The notes beneath the pieces are model-generated. The model searched no databases, was not told the DNA's origin, and saw only the letters and a program-made list of their open reading frames with translations. A program made the position numbers and the translations under genes. This document shows positions 17,133 through 25,902 of a DNA stretch of 64,000 bases, one piece after another (the stretch's first letter is position 1; every line of letters begins with the position of its first letter). The DNA is from Methylobacterium sp. J-068 (lineage in GTDB: Bacteria > Pseudomonadota > Alphaproteobacteria > Rhizobiales > Beijerinckiaceae): contig NZ_JAKSXY010000063.1 in the NCBI RefSeq assembly GCF_022829445.1, positions 62,001 through 126,000 of the forward strand, read 5' to 3'.

Positions 17133-18530
17133 ATGGATGTCTTCACCGCGTTGCAGACGGCCGTCTCCGGCCTGAAGGCGCAATCGTTTTCGCTCGAGAA
17201 CATCTCGGGCAACATCGCGAATTCCCAGACGACCGGGTTCAAGCGGGTCGACACCAACTTCGTCGATCTCATCGCCGAGCAGGAGACGCCGAGCCGGCAG
17301 GTGGCCGGCACGGTCGCGGCCAATTCGCGCCAGACCACGACGGTGCAGGGCAGCCTGAACGCCACCAACATCGGCACCAACATGGCGCTGAACGGCGACG
17401 GCTTCTTCGTGGTGCAGAGCAAGACCGGCGACACCAACGGCCAGACCACCTTCTCGACCGGCGATTCCTACACGCGGCGCGGGGACTTCGCCCTGGACAA
17501 GGACGGGTACCTCGTCAACGGCGCCGGCTCCTACCTCAAGGGCACCAGCCTCGACCCGATCACCGGCCAGGCGACCGGCGAGGGGCCGATCAAGATTTCG
17601 AACTCGATCCTGCCGGCGCGTCCGACCTCGACCATCACCTACTCGGCCAACCTTCCGAAGACGCCCGCGACCACGAACGCCAGCGCGAGCGTGGCCGGCT
17701 CGGAACTCCTCGGCACCCTGGCCTCGGGCGCGAACCCCGCGATCCTGTCCGGCACCGGGACCGCCACGGTCTCGGCGGCCGATGCCGCGAGCTTCGTCAA
17801 CGGCAGCATCGCGGGCCCGTCCCTCACCGCCTACAGCGCCAGCGGCGGCCCCGTGAGCATCCAGACCCGCTGGGCCAAGGTCCAGAACGCCGACGCCACC
17901 GCGACACCGGCCACCAGCGACGTCTGGAACCTGTTCTACGCCGACAAGAGCGCGGTCACGAGCACCGCGACCTCCTGGACGAATGCCGGCACGGCCTTCC
18001 AGTTCAACGGCAGCGGCCAGCTGACCTCGCCCACCGCCACGGCGGTGACCATCCCGGCGCTGACCGTCGACGGCGTCAACCTCGGCAACATCCAGCTCAA
18101 CTACGGCAGCGGCGGCCTGACCGCCTACACCTCCTCGGGCGGCACCGTGACCACCAACACGCTGACGCAGGACGGCTACACCTCGGGCACGCTGAACAAC
18201 CTCAGCATCACCACGGACGGCAAGGTCTCGGGCACCTACAGCAACGGCAACACCCTGTCGCTCGCCAACGTCAAGGTCGTCCAGTTCAACAACTCGGACG
18301 GCCTGAAGGCGAATTCCAACGGCACCTACGCGCAGACCCTCGAATCCGGCACCCCGCTGGTCGGGCTGAACGGCACCACGGTGGTGGGCGGCAACGTCGA
18401 GCAGTCGAACACCGACATCGCGAGCGAATTCTCGAAGATGATCGTCACGCAGCAGGCCTATTCCGCCAACACGAAGGTCATCTCGACGTCGCAGGACATG
18501 ATGTCGGCGCTGATCAACATCATTCGCTGA
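17133..18530 (+). CDS. flgE: Flagellar hook protein FlgE
   Basis: This 465-residue hook subunit has the N-terminal rod/hook motif ALQTAVSGLKAQSFSLENISGNIANSQTTGFKR, the mid-region GDGFFVV and TRRGDF...DGYLVN blocks, and the C-terminal EFSKMIVTQQAYSANTKVISTSQDMM helix that closes the axial fold. The start at 17133 (MDVFTAL) fits the family; an upstream in-frame ATG adds only MGFPA. It is driven by a sigma-54 promoter with two upstream palindromes and is followed after 45 bp by flgK. Confidence 0.95.
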   Translation: MDVFTALQTAVSGLKAQSFSLENISGNIANSQTTGFKRVDTNFVDLIAEQETPSRQVAGTVAANSRQTTTVQGSLNATNIGTNMALNGDGFFVVQSKTGDTNGQTTFSTGDSYTRRGDFALDKDGYLVNGAGSYLKGTSLDPITGQATGEGPIKISNSILPARPTSTITYSANLPKTPATTNASASVAGSELLGTLASGANPAILSGTGTATVSAADAASFVNGSIAGPSLTAYSASGGPVSIQTRWAKVQNADATATPATSDVWNLFYADKSAVTSTATSWTNAGTAFQFNGSGQLTSPTATAVTIPALTVDGVNLGNIQLNYGSGGLTAYTSSGGTVTTNTLTQDGYTSGTLNNLSITTDGKVSGTYSNGNTLSLANVKVVQFNNSDGLKANSNGTYAQTLESGTPLVGLNGTTVVGGNVEQSNTDIASEFSKMIVTQQAYSANTKVISTSQDMMSALINIIR

Positions 18531-18575
18531 CGCCGCGGGAGACCGGCCGGAATCTGAGATCAGGGGAGGGGGGCC

Positions 18576-20468
18576 GTGAGCTTCAACGCCGTCAACACCG
18601 CCACCGCCGGCCTGAAGGTCACGCAGGCCGCGATCGGCGTCGTCTCGCAGAACATCGCGAATGTCGGCACGGTCGGCTACACGAAGCGCACCCTGACCTC
18701 GGTGGCGCAGGGCGTCGGCAATTCCAGCGTCTCGCTCGGCACGATCGGCCGGGCGCTGGACGCCGCCTCCCTGAAGCAGCTGCGGATGGAGACGTCGGGC
18801 TCGGCCTATACGGGCTCCGTCTCGGCGGTCCGGACGCAGCTCGACCAGCTCTACGGCACGCCCGGAAGCGCGACGGCCCTCGACGGGGTGCTGAACGACT
18901 TCGCGCTCTCGCTTCAGACGCTCACGAGCGACCCGACCTCGACCTCCGCCCGCTCGACCGTGCTCACGAAGGCCGCGAACCTCGCCTCCAGCATCGGCAC
19001 CATCGCCCAGGGCGTGCAGGACCTGCGCACCGCCACCGAGAGCCAGCTCGGCAGCGACACCGCCAAGGCGAACGATTACCTCACATCGATCGCCACCCTG
19101 AACACCCAGATCTCCAGCACCACCGACGAGAGCGCGCGCGCGGACCTGCTCGACCGGCGCGACCAGGCCATCACCGGCCTGTCGGCCTATCTCGACGTGC
19201 AGACCGTGGACCAGCACGACGGGACGGTCTCGGTCATCACCACCTCCGGCCTGACGCTGGTCGATCGCGGCGCCGCCGCCGCCTTGAGCTTCGACGGACG
19301 GGGCACCCTGTCGCCCGACGCGGCCTATTCGCAGGACCCGACGCAGCGGGGCGTCGGCACCATCACGGCGACCACGCCGGGCGGGGCGCGCATCGACCTG
19401 ATCGCCGCCAAGGCGATCCGCTCGGGCTCGCTCGCGGCCGGCATCGAGTTGCGCGACACGACCCTGCCGCAGGCCCAGCGCCAACTCGACGAACTCGCGG
19501 CCGGGCTCTCGCGCGCGCTGTCGGACCGCTCGGCGACCGGCACCGCCGTGACCGCCGGCAGCGCCAGCGGCTTCGACATCGACCTGAACGGTCTCCAGGC
19601 CGGCAACGCCGTCACGATCGGCCTGCGCGACGCCGCCGGCATCCAGCGCAACCTCGTGCTGATCCCCTACACCTCCGACCCCGCGCCGAGCGTGAACCCG
19701 GCCGACACCAGCGACCCGACGGCGACGATCGTCCCGATCAAGCTGACGGGCACGAATGCCGGCCTGCGCGACGCGATCCAGAACGCGCTCGGCGGCACCT
19801 TCAGCGTCACCAGCCAGCCCAGCGCCGGCACCGGCGGCCTGCGCGTCACCACCGACGGGAGCGCCGGCGCCCCGACCCTGCTCGGCATCAGCGCCAGCGT
19901 GACGCAGCCGACCAGCACCACCGATTTCCAGAGCGGCCAGCCGCAGCTGGCCCTCTTCGTCGACACGAAGGCCAAGGACACGACGGGCAACGGGACGCTC
20001 TACACCGGCTCGTTCGACAAGGGCTCTCAGCTCACCGGCTTCGCCCAGCGCATCGGCGTCAACCAGGCCCTGGTCGGCAACACCGCCAACCTCGTCGGGA
20101 CCTCGGCGACCACCCTCGCCTCCGACAGCACGCGGCCGCAATACCTCTACACGGCGCTCACCGGCACCAGCCGGACCTTCGCGGCCGCGAGCGGGATCGG
20201 CGGCATCGACGCGCCCTACAGCGCCAGCGTCCAGTCCTTCGCGCAGCGCATCATCGACGCGCAGGGCGCCGCCACCGCCACCGCCCAGAGCCTCGACGAG
20301 GGCCAGGGCATCGCGCTGGCGACGGCCCAGTCCCGCGTCGCCTCGACCTCCGGCGTCAGCATCGACGAGGAGATGTCGAAGCTCGTCCAGCTTCAGACCG
20401 CCTACAGCGCCAACGCGCGGGTCCTCACGGCCGCACGTGACCTCCTCGACACCCTGCTGCGGATCTAA
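18576..20468 (+). CDS. flgK: Hook-filament junction protein FlgK (HAP1)
   Basis: This 630-residue protein is the first hook-associated protein, joining hook to filament. The N-terminus, NTATAGLKVTQAAIGVVSQNIANVGTVGYTKR, and C-terminus, SIDEEMSKLVQLQTAYSANARVLTAARDLLDTLL, are the paired coiled segments of the family, with a long variable Thr/Ser/Ala-rich middle. The start is a GTG at 18576 behind ggggaggggggcc. It lies in the flgE-K-L transcription unit, 45 bp after flgE and 75 bp before flgL. Confidence 0.95.
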   Translation: MSFNAVNTATAGLKVTQAAIGVVSQNIANVGTVGYTKRTLTSVAQGVGNSSVSLGTIGRALDAASLKQLRMETSGSAYTGSVSAVRTQLDQLYGTPGSATALDGVLNDFALSLQTLTSDPTSTSARSTVLTKAANLASSIGTIAQGVQDLRTATESQLGSDTAKANDYLTSIATLNTQISSTTDESARADLLDRRDQAITGLSAYLDVQTVDQHDGTVSVITTSGLTLVDRGAAAALSFDGRGTLSPDAAYSQDPTQRGVGTITATTPGGARIDLIAAKAIRSGSLAAGIELRDTTLPQAQRQLDELAAGLSRALSDRSATGTAVTAGSASGFDIDLNGLQAGNAVTIGLRDAAGIQRNLVLIPYTSDPAPSVNPADTSDPTATIVPIKLTGTNAGLRDAIQNALGGTFSVTSQPSAGTGGLRVTTDGSAGAPTLLGISASVTQPTSTTDFQSGQPQLALFVDTKAKDTTGNGTLYTGSFDKGSQLTGFAQRIGVNQALVGNTANLVGTSATTLASDSTRPQYLYTALTGTSRTFAAASGIGGIDAPYSASVQSFAQRIIDAQGAATATAQSLDEGQGIALATAQSRVASTSGVSIDEEMSKLVQLQTAYSANARVLTAARDLLDTLLRI

Positions 20469-20543
20469 AGGCCAGCCCGCCATGCGCCGAACCCGTCCGC
20501 GCCTTCCCATCCCGCCGAGGTTTCCTTCTCCGACGAGGACCCG

Positions 20544-22328
20544 ATGAGCATCGCGCCCTTCAACGCCAGCACCTATGTGGGCGACCGCAACACGGCCAGC
20601 CTCCTCGGGCTGAAGAGCCGCCTCGACACGCTGACGACCCAGCTCGCCAGCGGCAAGACCGCCAGCACCTATGGCGGCCTCGGCGCGGGGCGCACCACCA
20701 GCCTCAGCGCGCACGCCGCGCTCAGCGCCCTCGACGGCTACGATGCCGCGATCACCGGCGCCACCACCCGCGTCGCCCTGGCCAATGCCAGCGTGACGCA
20801 GGTCAACACCCTCGGCTCCGGGCTGCAGCGCTCGCTCGCCGCCAGCAACACCTCGACCTCCGCCAACACGACCAAGATCGCGCGCGACAGCCTGGATGCC
20901 GCGATCGACGCCCTGAACGTCGATGCGGGCGGGCAGTACATCTTCGGCGGCCGCGCCACCGAATCGCCCCCGGTCGTCCCGGTGGACACGATCCTCAACG
21001 GGGACCCGGCCGCGGGGCTCGACGGCCTGAAGACCCTGATCGCCGAGCAGAAGACCGCCGATCTCGGCCCGAACGGCAACGGCCGCGTCGCCGCGAGCGT
21101 CAGCGGCACGACCGTGACCCTCGCCGAGGAAGGCACGGGCACGGCCGGCACCGAGGCCCGCGCGAATTTCGGCTTCCGGCTCATCACGGCCACGAGTTCG
21201 AACCCGGCCGGCATCAGCGCCAGCGCCACCACGGACGCCAGCGCGCCGGCCGTCACCTTCACCCTGGCCAAAGCCCCCGCCGAGGGCGACCGCATCCGCG
21301 TCGCGGTCAACCAGCCGGACGGGACCCAGAGCTTCGTCGACCTGACCGCGAAGGCGTCCTCCACGGCGGCCGACACCGACACGATTCCGGTCTTCGCGAC
21401 GGCGGCCGAGGCCCAGACCTACCTGAACGACCGCTTCAAGTCCGTCAGCGTGGCCAGCGTCCAGGGCCCCGCCGCCCTCGGGATCCAGGCCGATTTCGGC
21501 ACCGGGACGCCGGCCTCGCTCACCCTGGGGGTGACCGGCACGCCCGTGGCGGGCGACACCGTGACGGTCAACATCGCCCTGCGGGACGGCACGACCCAGA
21601 GCCTGACCCTCACGGCGCGCGCGACCGCCGCCAGCGATTCGACCACCGAGTTCTCGTTGACCGGCGACATCGCCACAAACCTCTCGAACGCGGTCAACAA
21701 CGCCCTGAAGGGCGCCGCCGCCACCACGCTCGGCGCGAGTTCCGCCTCGCGCGCCGCGGAGGACTTCTTCGCGGGTTCGCAATCGGCCGGGTTCGCGCCG
21801 CGCCGCGTCAACGCCGACGGCAACGGCTACGCCGAGCAGGCGAGCACCAAGACGGTGATCTGGTACACCGGCGACGACACCTCGGCCGATCCGCGCGCCA
21901 CCGCCACCGCGCAGGTCAGCGCCAACCGGGTGCTGAACATCGGCACGCAGGCCAACGAGGCGCCGATCCGCGCCGTGCTGGCAGGACTCGCCCTCGTGGC
22001 GGTCGACACCGCGACCACCGGAACCCAGGAAACCGCCCGCTTCAGCGCGGTCGCCGACCGCGCCCGCGCCCTGCTGGCATCCGACACGACCGCGGGCGGC
22101 ATTCCGGGCATCGCCAGCGACCTCGGCCTCGCCTCCAGCACGCTCACCAACACCCAGACGGCGAACCGGACCAGCCGCGCGGCGCTGGAGAACTCCCTCG
22201 ACGGCGTCGACACGATCTCGACCGAGGAAGTCACCGTCCAGTTGCTGCAGCTTCAGACGCAGCTCCAGGCGAGCTACCAGGTGACCTCGATGCTCTCGAA
22301 GCTGAACCTCGTGAACTATCTGAGCTGA
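20544..22328 (+). CDS. flgL: Hook-filament junction protein FlgL (HAP3)
   Basis: This 594-residue flagellin-like protein has the conserved N-terminal domain (NTASLLGLKSRLDTLTTQLASGKTAST, then YIFGGRATE) and the C-terminal EVTVQLLQLQTQLQASYQVTSMLSKLNLVNYL. The middle (about 150-480) is an Ala/Thr-rich insert with two beta-rich repeats around VTLAEEGTGTAG and VTVNIALRDGTTQ. At 594 residues it is markedly longer than the usual 300-400 for FlgL. It is the last gene of flgE-K-L, and the axial pairing of its ends with FlgK supports the call. Confidence 0.88.
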   Translation: MSIAPFNASTYVGDRNTASLLGLKSRLDTLTTQLASGKTASTYGGLGAGRTTSLSAHAALSALDGYDAAITGATTRVALANASVTQVNTLGSGLQRSLAASNTSTSANTTKIARDSLDAAIDALNVDAGGQYIFGGRATESPPVVPVDTILNGDPAAGLDGLKTLIAEQKTADLGPNGNGRVAASVSGTTVTLAEEGTGTAGTEARANFGFRLITATSSNPAGISASATTDASAPAVTFTLAKAPAEGDRIRVAVNQPDGTQSFVDLTAKASSTAADTDTIPVFATAAEAQTYLNDRFKSVSVASVQGPAALGIQADFGTGTPASLTLGVTGTPVAGDTVTVNIALRDGTTQSLTLTARATAASDSTTEFSLTGDIATNLSNAVNNALKGAAATTLGASSASRAAEDFFAGSQSAGFAPRRVNADGNGYAEQASTKTVIWYTGDDTSADPRATATAQVSANRVLNIGTQANEAPIRAVLAGLALVAVDTATTGTQETARFSAVADRARALLASDTTAGGIPGIASDLGLASSTLTNTQTANRTSRAALENSLDGVDTISTEEVTVQLLQLQTQLQASYQVTSMLSKLNLVNYLS

Positions 22329-22688
22329 CGCTACCCCGGGCGCGGGGTGTCACGAGCGTGCCGGCCTTCAGAAGCCCAGCGCGTCGCTGTCAGGCACCTC
22401 CCGGAAGGAGAGTCCGACGGCCGCCATCGTGCCCGCTCCCGATTCCCGCCCGGTCAATGATCTCCGGACGGTCCAAGAGCAGACCAAAAAAAGGTCCAGC
22501 TTCGCGAAGGGCCGGGGGGAGGCGCCCGATCCCGGAGGGTCGCCCGATCCCGCCAAATCGGGACGGCGCTCCGGGTTCCCGGTCCGGCGCGCGGCCGGGA
22601 TCGCAACGAGACTGGCTCGATCGTGCGACTTGGCTCGACCGTACGACTTGGCCTAACCAGGACCGGATCCGAGACCGGGAGCACGGGC
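22329..22688. other. 360-bp intergenic region with an 18-bp tandem repeat
   Basis: There is no gene with support. At 22613-22648 two 18-bp units of the form tggctcgaccgtacgact occur in tandem, with a partial third. The short motif cgcccgatccc also recurs near 22525 and 22541. The stretch would hold the promoter and leader of the small porin-like gene. Confidence 0.55.
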
Positions 22689-23099
22689 ATGCGAGGGGCG
22701 AAACACGCGGGGCTGGCCGTCGCTTTCCTGCTCCTCACCGCCTCGGGCTCGGCCAGCCAGGAATTGGCAGCCCCGAATTTGGCACTTCCGGCCCTGACGG
22801 TTCCGGACCTGATCGCGCCCGACCGGGTCGGGCCGGACCTGTCGGCCGTACGACCGAAGCCCCCGCGCAAGCGGCAGCGCGAGGCGATGCAGCCCTGCCC
22901 GAGCCAGGGTCCGGGCTTCGTGCGCCTGCCGGGCTCGGCCACCTGCGTCCGCGTCAGCGGCCGCGCCGTCGGCGGCGTCGACATCGGTGCGCACGGCGCC
23001 GCTCCGGTGACGGCGGGACACCTCTCGATCGACGCCCGGACCGAGTCGGATCTCGGCCCCGTGCGTGCCTTCGTGCGCATGGGGCACGGACGGCCCTAA
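22689..23099 (+). CDS. Truncated Porin_2-like secreted protein
   Basis: This 136-residue protein has a clear signal peptide (GLAVAFLLLTASGSASQ). A proline-rich linker with PDL/APD repeats follows, then AMQPCPSQGPGFVRLPGSATCVRVSGRAVGGVDIG. The last segment closely resembles the mature N-terminus of alphaproteobacterial Porin_2 porins (CPxxGxGFxRxPGTxTCxxxxG). It ends after two or three possible strands, far short of a ~400-residue porin. It is either a decayed porin or a small protein that reuses the porin cap. It lies between flgL and the convergent flgN-like gene; the start at 22689 gives the best signal peptide. Confidence 0.65.
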   Translation: MRGAKHAGLAVAFLLLTASGSASQELAAPNLALPALTVPDLIAPDRVGPDLSAVRPKPPRKRQREAMQPCPSQGPGFVRLPGSATCVRVSGRAVGGVDIGAHGAAPVTAGHLSIDARTESDLGPVRAFVRMGHGRP

Positions 23100-23103
23100 C
23101 GCG

Positions 23104-23589
23104 TCAGAGGCTGCGCGAGAGCACCAGGGGCTGGCTGCGGGCGACGCCGCTGCGGCCATAAGGGGAGGGCCCCTGCGAGGGACGGCCGTAGACGGTCGGG
23201 ATGCGCGCGCGGTTCATCTCGTCCGCGAGCGTCTTGACCAGACCTTCCGAGACGGTGCGGGCCGTGGCCAGCACCGCCTGGTTGGTCTCGACGCTCTGGG
23301 TGAAGCGCGCATGCGCCGCCTTGAGCGTCGCGACGCCGTCCGGCGCGAACCGGGCCAGGGCGATGGCGTTGGCCTTGACCGTCTCGAGACCCTGGAGATA
23401 GGCCGCCGACAGGGCGGTCTTGCGCTCGCCCTCGGCGAGGCCCTCGCGCAGGCGCCCGACCCGGACATGGGCGCTCTCGCGGGCGAGCACGGCGTCGAGG
23501 GCTTCGAGGCTCGCCATCACGGCGGCGACGAGGCTCGCGGCACCGGCGCGGTCGGTGATCCGTAAGGGGGCTTCCACGGGCCTATGCAC
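23104..23589 (-). CDS. FlgN-like flagellar export chaperone (probable)
   Basis: This 161-residue, mostly helical protein (LVAAVMASLEALDAVLARESAHVRVGRLREGLAEGERKTALSAAY in the N-terminal half) has the length and helix pattern of FlgN-type chaperones, which guard FlgK and FlgL before export. It has a GTG start and overlaps the flgJ stop by eight bases, so it is coupled to flgJ. Nearby flgK/flgL support the role. Sequence similarity to classical FlgN is low, so the name is tentative. Confidence 0.6.
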   Translation of the reverse strand: MHRPVEAPLRITDRAGAASLVAAVMASLEALDAVLARESAHVRVGRLREGLAEGERKTALSAAYLQGLETVKANAIALARFAPDGVATLKAAHARFTQSVETNQAVLATARTVSEGLVKTLADEMNRARIPTVYGRPSQGPSPYGRSGVARSQPLVLSRSL

Positions 23590-23950
23590 GAGCGCCCTCC
23601 TGCATCTTCATCATCTCGCGGAACACCTGATCGGCGATGCCGACGCCGCCGCTCTTCACGACCTGGCCGGCATATTCCTTGGTCAGCATCGAGCGGTAGA
23701 CGCCGCCGCCGGTGCCGTTCTCGCCGAGGGGCCCGTCGGTGCCCTCCGACTGCGACAGCCGGTCGAGCGACTGCTCCAGGAACATCGATTCGAAATCCGT
23801 CGCGGCCTTGCGGGCCTTCGTCTCCGCCGCACTCTTGGCGGTGCTCGTCGTGGCGGAACCGACCGCACCCTGGACCGTCTTGGCGATGTCCCCGACGATG
23901 GCCTTGCCGACCCCGAGGGCGGCGCTGGCGGCGAGTGGCGCGAACAGCAT
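23582..23950 (-). CDS. flgJ: Rod-binding protein FlgJ (CheL type, no muramidase domain)
   Basis: This 122-residue protein corresponds to the N-terminal rod-capping domain of FlgJ: AATDFESMFLEQSLDRLSQ..., then YRSMLTKEYAGQVVKSGGVGIADQVFREMMKMQE. The peptidoglycan-hydrolase half of enterobacterial FlgJ is absent, as is normal in alphaproteobacteria, where the short form is also called CheL. It lies 46 bp downstream of flgI in the flgI-J-flgN-like unit. Confidence 0.9.
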   Translation of the reverse strand: MLFAPLAASAALGVGKAIVGDIAKTVQGAVGSATTSTAKSAAETKARKAATDFESMFLEQSLDRLSQSEGTDGPLGENGTGGGVYRSMLTKEYAGQVVKSGGVGIADQVFREMMKMQEGARA

Positions 23951-23996
23951 GGAACTTACCTCGCGGGCTTGAGGAAACGGGAGGGGCGGGCCGGCA

Positions 23997-25169
23997 TCAC
24001 ATCACCTCGATGTCGGCCTGGAGGGCGCCGGCGGCCTTGATCGCCTGCAGGATCGAGATGAGGTCGCGCGGGCCGATGCCGAGGGCGTTGAGGCCGTCGA
24101 CGAGTTCGCGCAGGGTCACGCCCTCCTTGACCAGGGCGAGCTTGTTGCCGTCGCCGGTATCGACCTTCACCCCGGTGCGCGGCACCACCACGGTGGCGCC
24201 GTTGGAGAGAGGCGCCGGCTGGCTCACCTGCGGCTGCTCGGTGATGGTCACGGTGAGGTTGCCCTGCGCGATCGCCACGGTGGAGACCCGGACGTCCCGG
24301 CCCATCACGATGATGCCGGAGCGCTCGTCGACGATGACCCGCGCCGTCTGGTCGGGCTCGACCTTGAGCTGCTCGACCTCGGTGACGAGGCGGATCATGT
24401 TGCCGCTGTACTTGGCGGGGATCTGGAGCGTGACCGTGGCGGGGTCGGTGGGCTCGGCCGTGTCGGCGCCCATGAAGTCGTTGATCGCCGCGGCGATGCG
24501 CTTCGAGGTGGTGAAATCCGGGTTGCGCAGGGACAGGCGCAGGGTGCGCATGTCGTTCATCTTGAACGCCATCTCGCGCTCGATCATCGCCCCGTTGGGC
24601 ACGCGCCCGTTGGTGGGCACGCCACGGGTGATCTTGGCGGCGTCCCCCTCGGCCGAGAAGCCCGCGATGGCCACGGAGCCCTGCGCCAGGGCGTAGACCT
24701 CGCCGTCCGCGCCGAGCAGCGGGGTCACCAGCAGGGTGCCGCCCTGGAGGGACTTGGCGTCGCCGAGGGACGAGACGGTGATGTCGATGCGGTTGCCCTG
24801 GGTCGCGAAGGGCGGCAGGCTCGCCGTCACCATCACGGCCGCGAGGTTCTGCGTGCGCATGGTGGCGCCGCGCGTGTTGACGCCGAGGCGCTCGAGCATC
24901 GCCTGGAGCGACTGCTTGGTGAAGGGGATGTTGTTCAGGGTGTCGCCGGTGCCGTTGAGGCCGACGACGATGCCGTAGCCGACGAGTTGGTTCTGGCGCA
25001 CCCCCTCGACGCTGGCGAGATCCTTCACCCGCGACAGGGCGAGCACGGGCGTCGCGTGGCCGAGCACCAGCGCCAGCACCACCAGGAGCAAGCCCGCCGG
25101 AAGCAAGCCCGCTGGAAGACTGCGCGCGAGGCGAAGGTATCGAGTGGTGCCGGTGAGGCTGTCGGGCAT
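23997..25169 (-). CDS. flgI: Flagellar P-ring protein FlgI
   Basis: This 390-residue periplasmic protein forms the P-ring bushing around the rod in the peptidoglycan. The conserved blocks are SRVKDLASVEGVRQNQLVGYGIVVGLNGTGD, the segment around FTKQSLQAMLERLGVN, and the C-terminal GVTLRELVDGLNALGIGPRDLISILQAIKAAGALQADIEV. The signal peptide contains a 15-bp tandem duplication (LPAG-LLPAG). It is preceded by a sigma-54 promoter at 25204-25219 and a palindrome at 25315-25329. Confidence 0.97.
   Translation of the reverse strand: MPDSLTGTTRYLRLARSLPAGLLPAGLLLVVLALVLGHATPVLALSRVKDLASVEGVRQNQLVGYGIVVGLNGTGDTLNNIPFTKQSLQAMLERLGVNTRGATMRTQNLAAVMVTASLPPFATQGNRIDITVSSLGDAKSLQGGTLLVTPLLGADGEVYALAQGSVAIAGFSAEGDAAKITRGVPTNGRVPNGAMIEREMAFKMNDMRTLRLSLRNPDFTTSKRIAAAINDFMGADTAEPTDPATVTLQIPAKYSGNMIRLVTEVEQLKVEPDQTARVIVDERSGIIVMGRDVRVSTVAIAQGNLTVTITEQPQVSQPAPLSNGATVVVPRTGVKVDTGDGNKLALVKEGVTLRELVDGLNALGIGPRDLISILQAIKAAGALQADIEVM
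25088..25117. repeat. 15-bp tandem duplication in the FlgI signal peptide
   Basis: Two adjacent 15-bp units (agcaagcccgccgga, then the same with one change) add five residues to the hydrophobic leader. Confidence 0.8.
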
Positions 25170-25203
25170 GGCGCACTTCGTGGCGGACGGGTGCCGACCA
25201 TCC

Positions 25204-25219
25204 TGCCAGGAGCGTGCCA
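25204..25219 (-). promoter_or_regulatory. Sigma-54 promoter of flgI
   Basis: The minus strand reads TGGCACGCTCCTGGCA, one mismatch from TGGCACG-N4-TTGCA, with GG-N10-GC intact. It lies 34 bp before the flgI start; the palindrome sits 95 bp further upstream. Confidence 0.8.
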
Positions 25220-25314
25220 GACGGCGGATTTCCGCAACGCCTTGCTTTCAAAGGGCTTTTTCAAGGCACACGCCATCGCGACACCGCCGCGGACCCGGAC
25301 GCTTCGTGCCGACC

Positions 25315-25329
25315 CGGCATCTTCTGCCG
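25315..25329. promoter_or_regulatory. CGGCA-N5-TGCCG palindrome between flgI and fliX
   Basis: An exact palindrome with spacer tcttc, placed at enhancer distance from the flgI sigma-54 promoter and 5 bp from a CtrA-type box. Confidence 0.7.
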
Positions 25330-25334
25330 GGACG

Positions 25335-25349
25335 TTTACGATGGCTTAA
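25335..25349 (+). promoter_or_regulatory. CtrA-type box upstream of fliX
   Basis: TTTA-N7-TTAA (one mismatch from TTAA-N7-TTAA) lies 59 bp before the fliX ATG. Confidence 0.6.
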
Positions 25350-25408
25350 CCACGTCGGCCGGATTCTCGCTGCGATGGGCGGCCGATCGCCCCGATCGGT
25401 CCCCTGCC

Positions 25409-25840
25409 ATGCGCGTCGATACCCGCTTCGTCACCCTGAACACGAACCCGAGCGGCGCGGCGCGGCGGAGCGAGCCCGGCCAGGCCTTCGCCCTGTCGAG
25501 CCCCGCCCCGAACGCCCCCGGCGCCACGGCGACCCCGGCGGCGAGCCTCGCGGGCCTCGACGCGATCCTCACCCTCCAGAGCAACACCGACACGCCCGAG
25601 GAGCGCCGCCGCCGCTCCGCCCGGCGCGGCAACGACCTCCTCGACGGGCTCGACCGGCTCAAGGCCGCCCTGCTGATGGGACGCGTCTCGCCGCGCGACC
25701 TCCAGGCAATCGCCGCCCGCCTGAACGAGCGCGCCGGGACCAGCGGCGATCCGCGCCTCGACGGCCTGATCGCCGATATCGAACTGCGCGCGGCGGTCGA
25801 ACTCGCCAAGTTGTCGGCCTCGGCGGCGCGGGCGGCCTGA
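25409..25840 (+). CDS. fliX: Flagellar assembly regulator FliX
   Basis: This 143-residue protein carries the FliX core in its C-terminal half: ARRGNDLLDGLDRLKAALLMGRVS, then LDGLIADIELRAAVELAKL. In Caulobacter, FliX couples basal-body assembly to the sigma-54 activator FlbD. It is divergent from flgI, with a CtrA-type box 59 bp upstream. The start at 25409 begins MRVDTRFVTLN. FlbD itself is not in the window. Confidence 0.88.
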   Translation: MRVDTRFVTLNTNPSGAARRSEPGQAFALSSPAPNAPGATATPAASLAGLDAILTLQSNTDTPEERRRRSARRGNDLLDGLDRLKAALLMGRVSPRDLQAIAARLNERAGTSGDPRLDGLIADIELRAAVELAKLSASAARAA

Positions 25841-25902
25841 GCCGCCGACGCGGGAGCGCGCGCCGGCCGACGGGGCGATCAGCCCTTGGACGAGACCTTG
25901 AA

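Noticed and set aside
16410..21782. A minus-strand reading frame of about 1790 codons opposite flgE, flgK and flgL
   Set aside because: It is an effect of high third-position G+C in the flagellar genes. Its only real part is the BLUF gene at its start; the rest is Arg/Gly/Ala-rich with no domain.
22358..23161. 267-codon plus-strand frame over the flgL-porin gap
   Set aside because: Arg/Pro/Gly-rich low-complexity product, out of phase with the signal-bearing porin-like gene.
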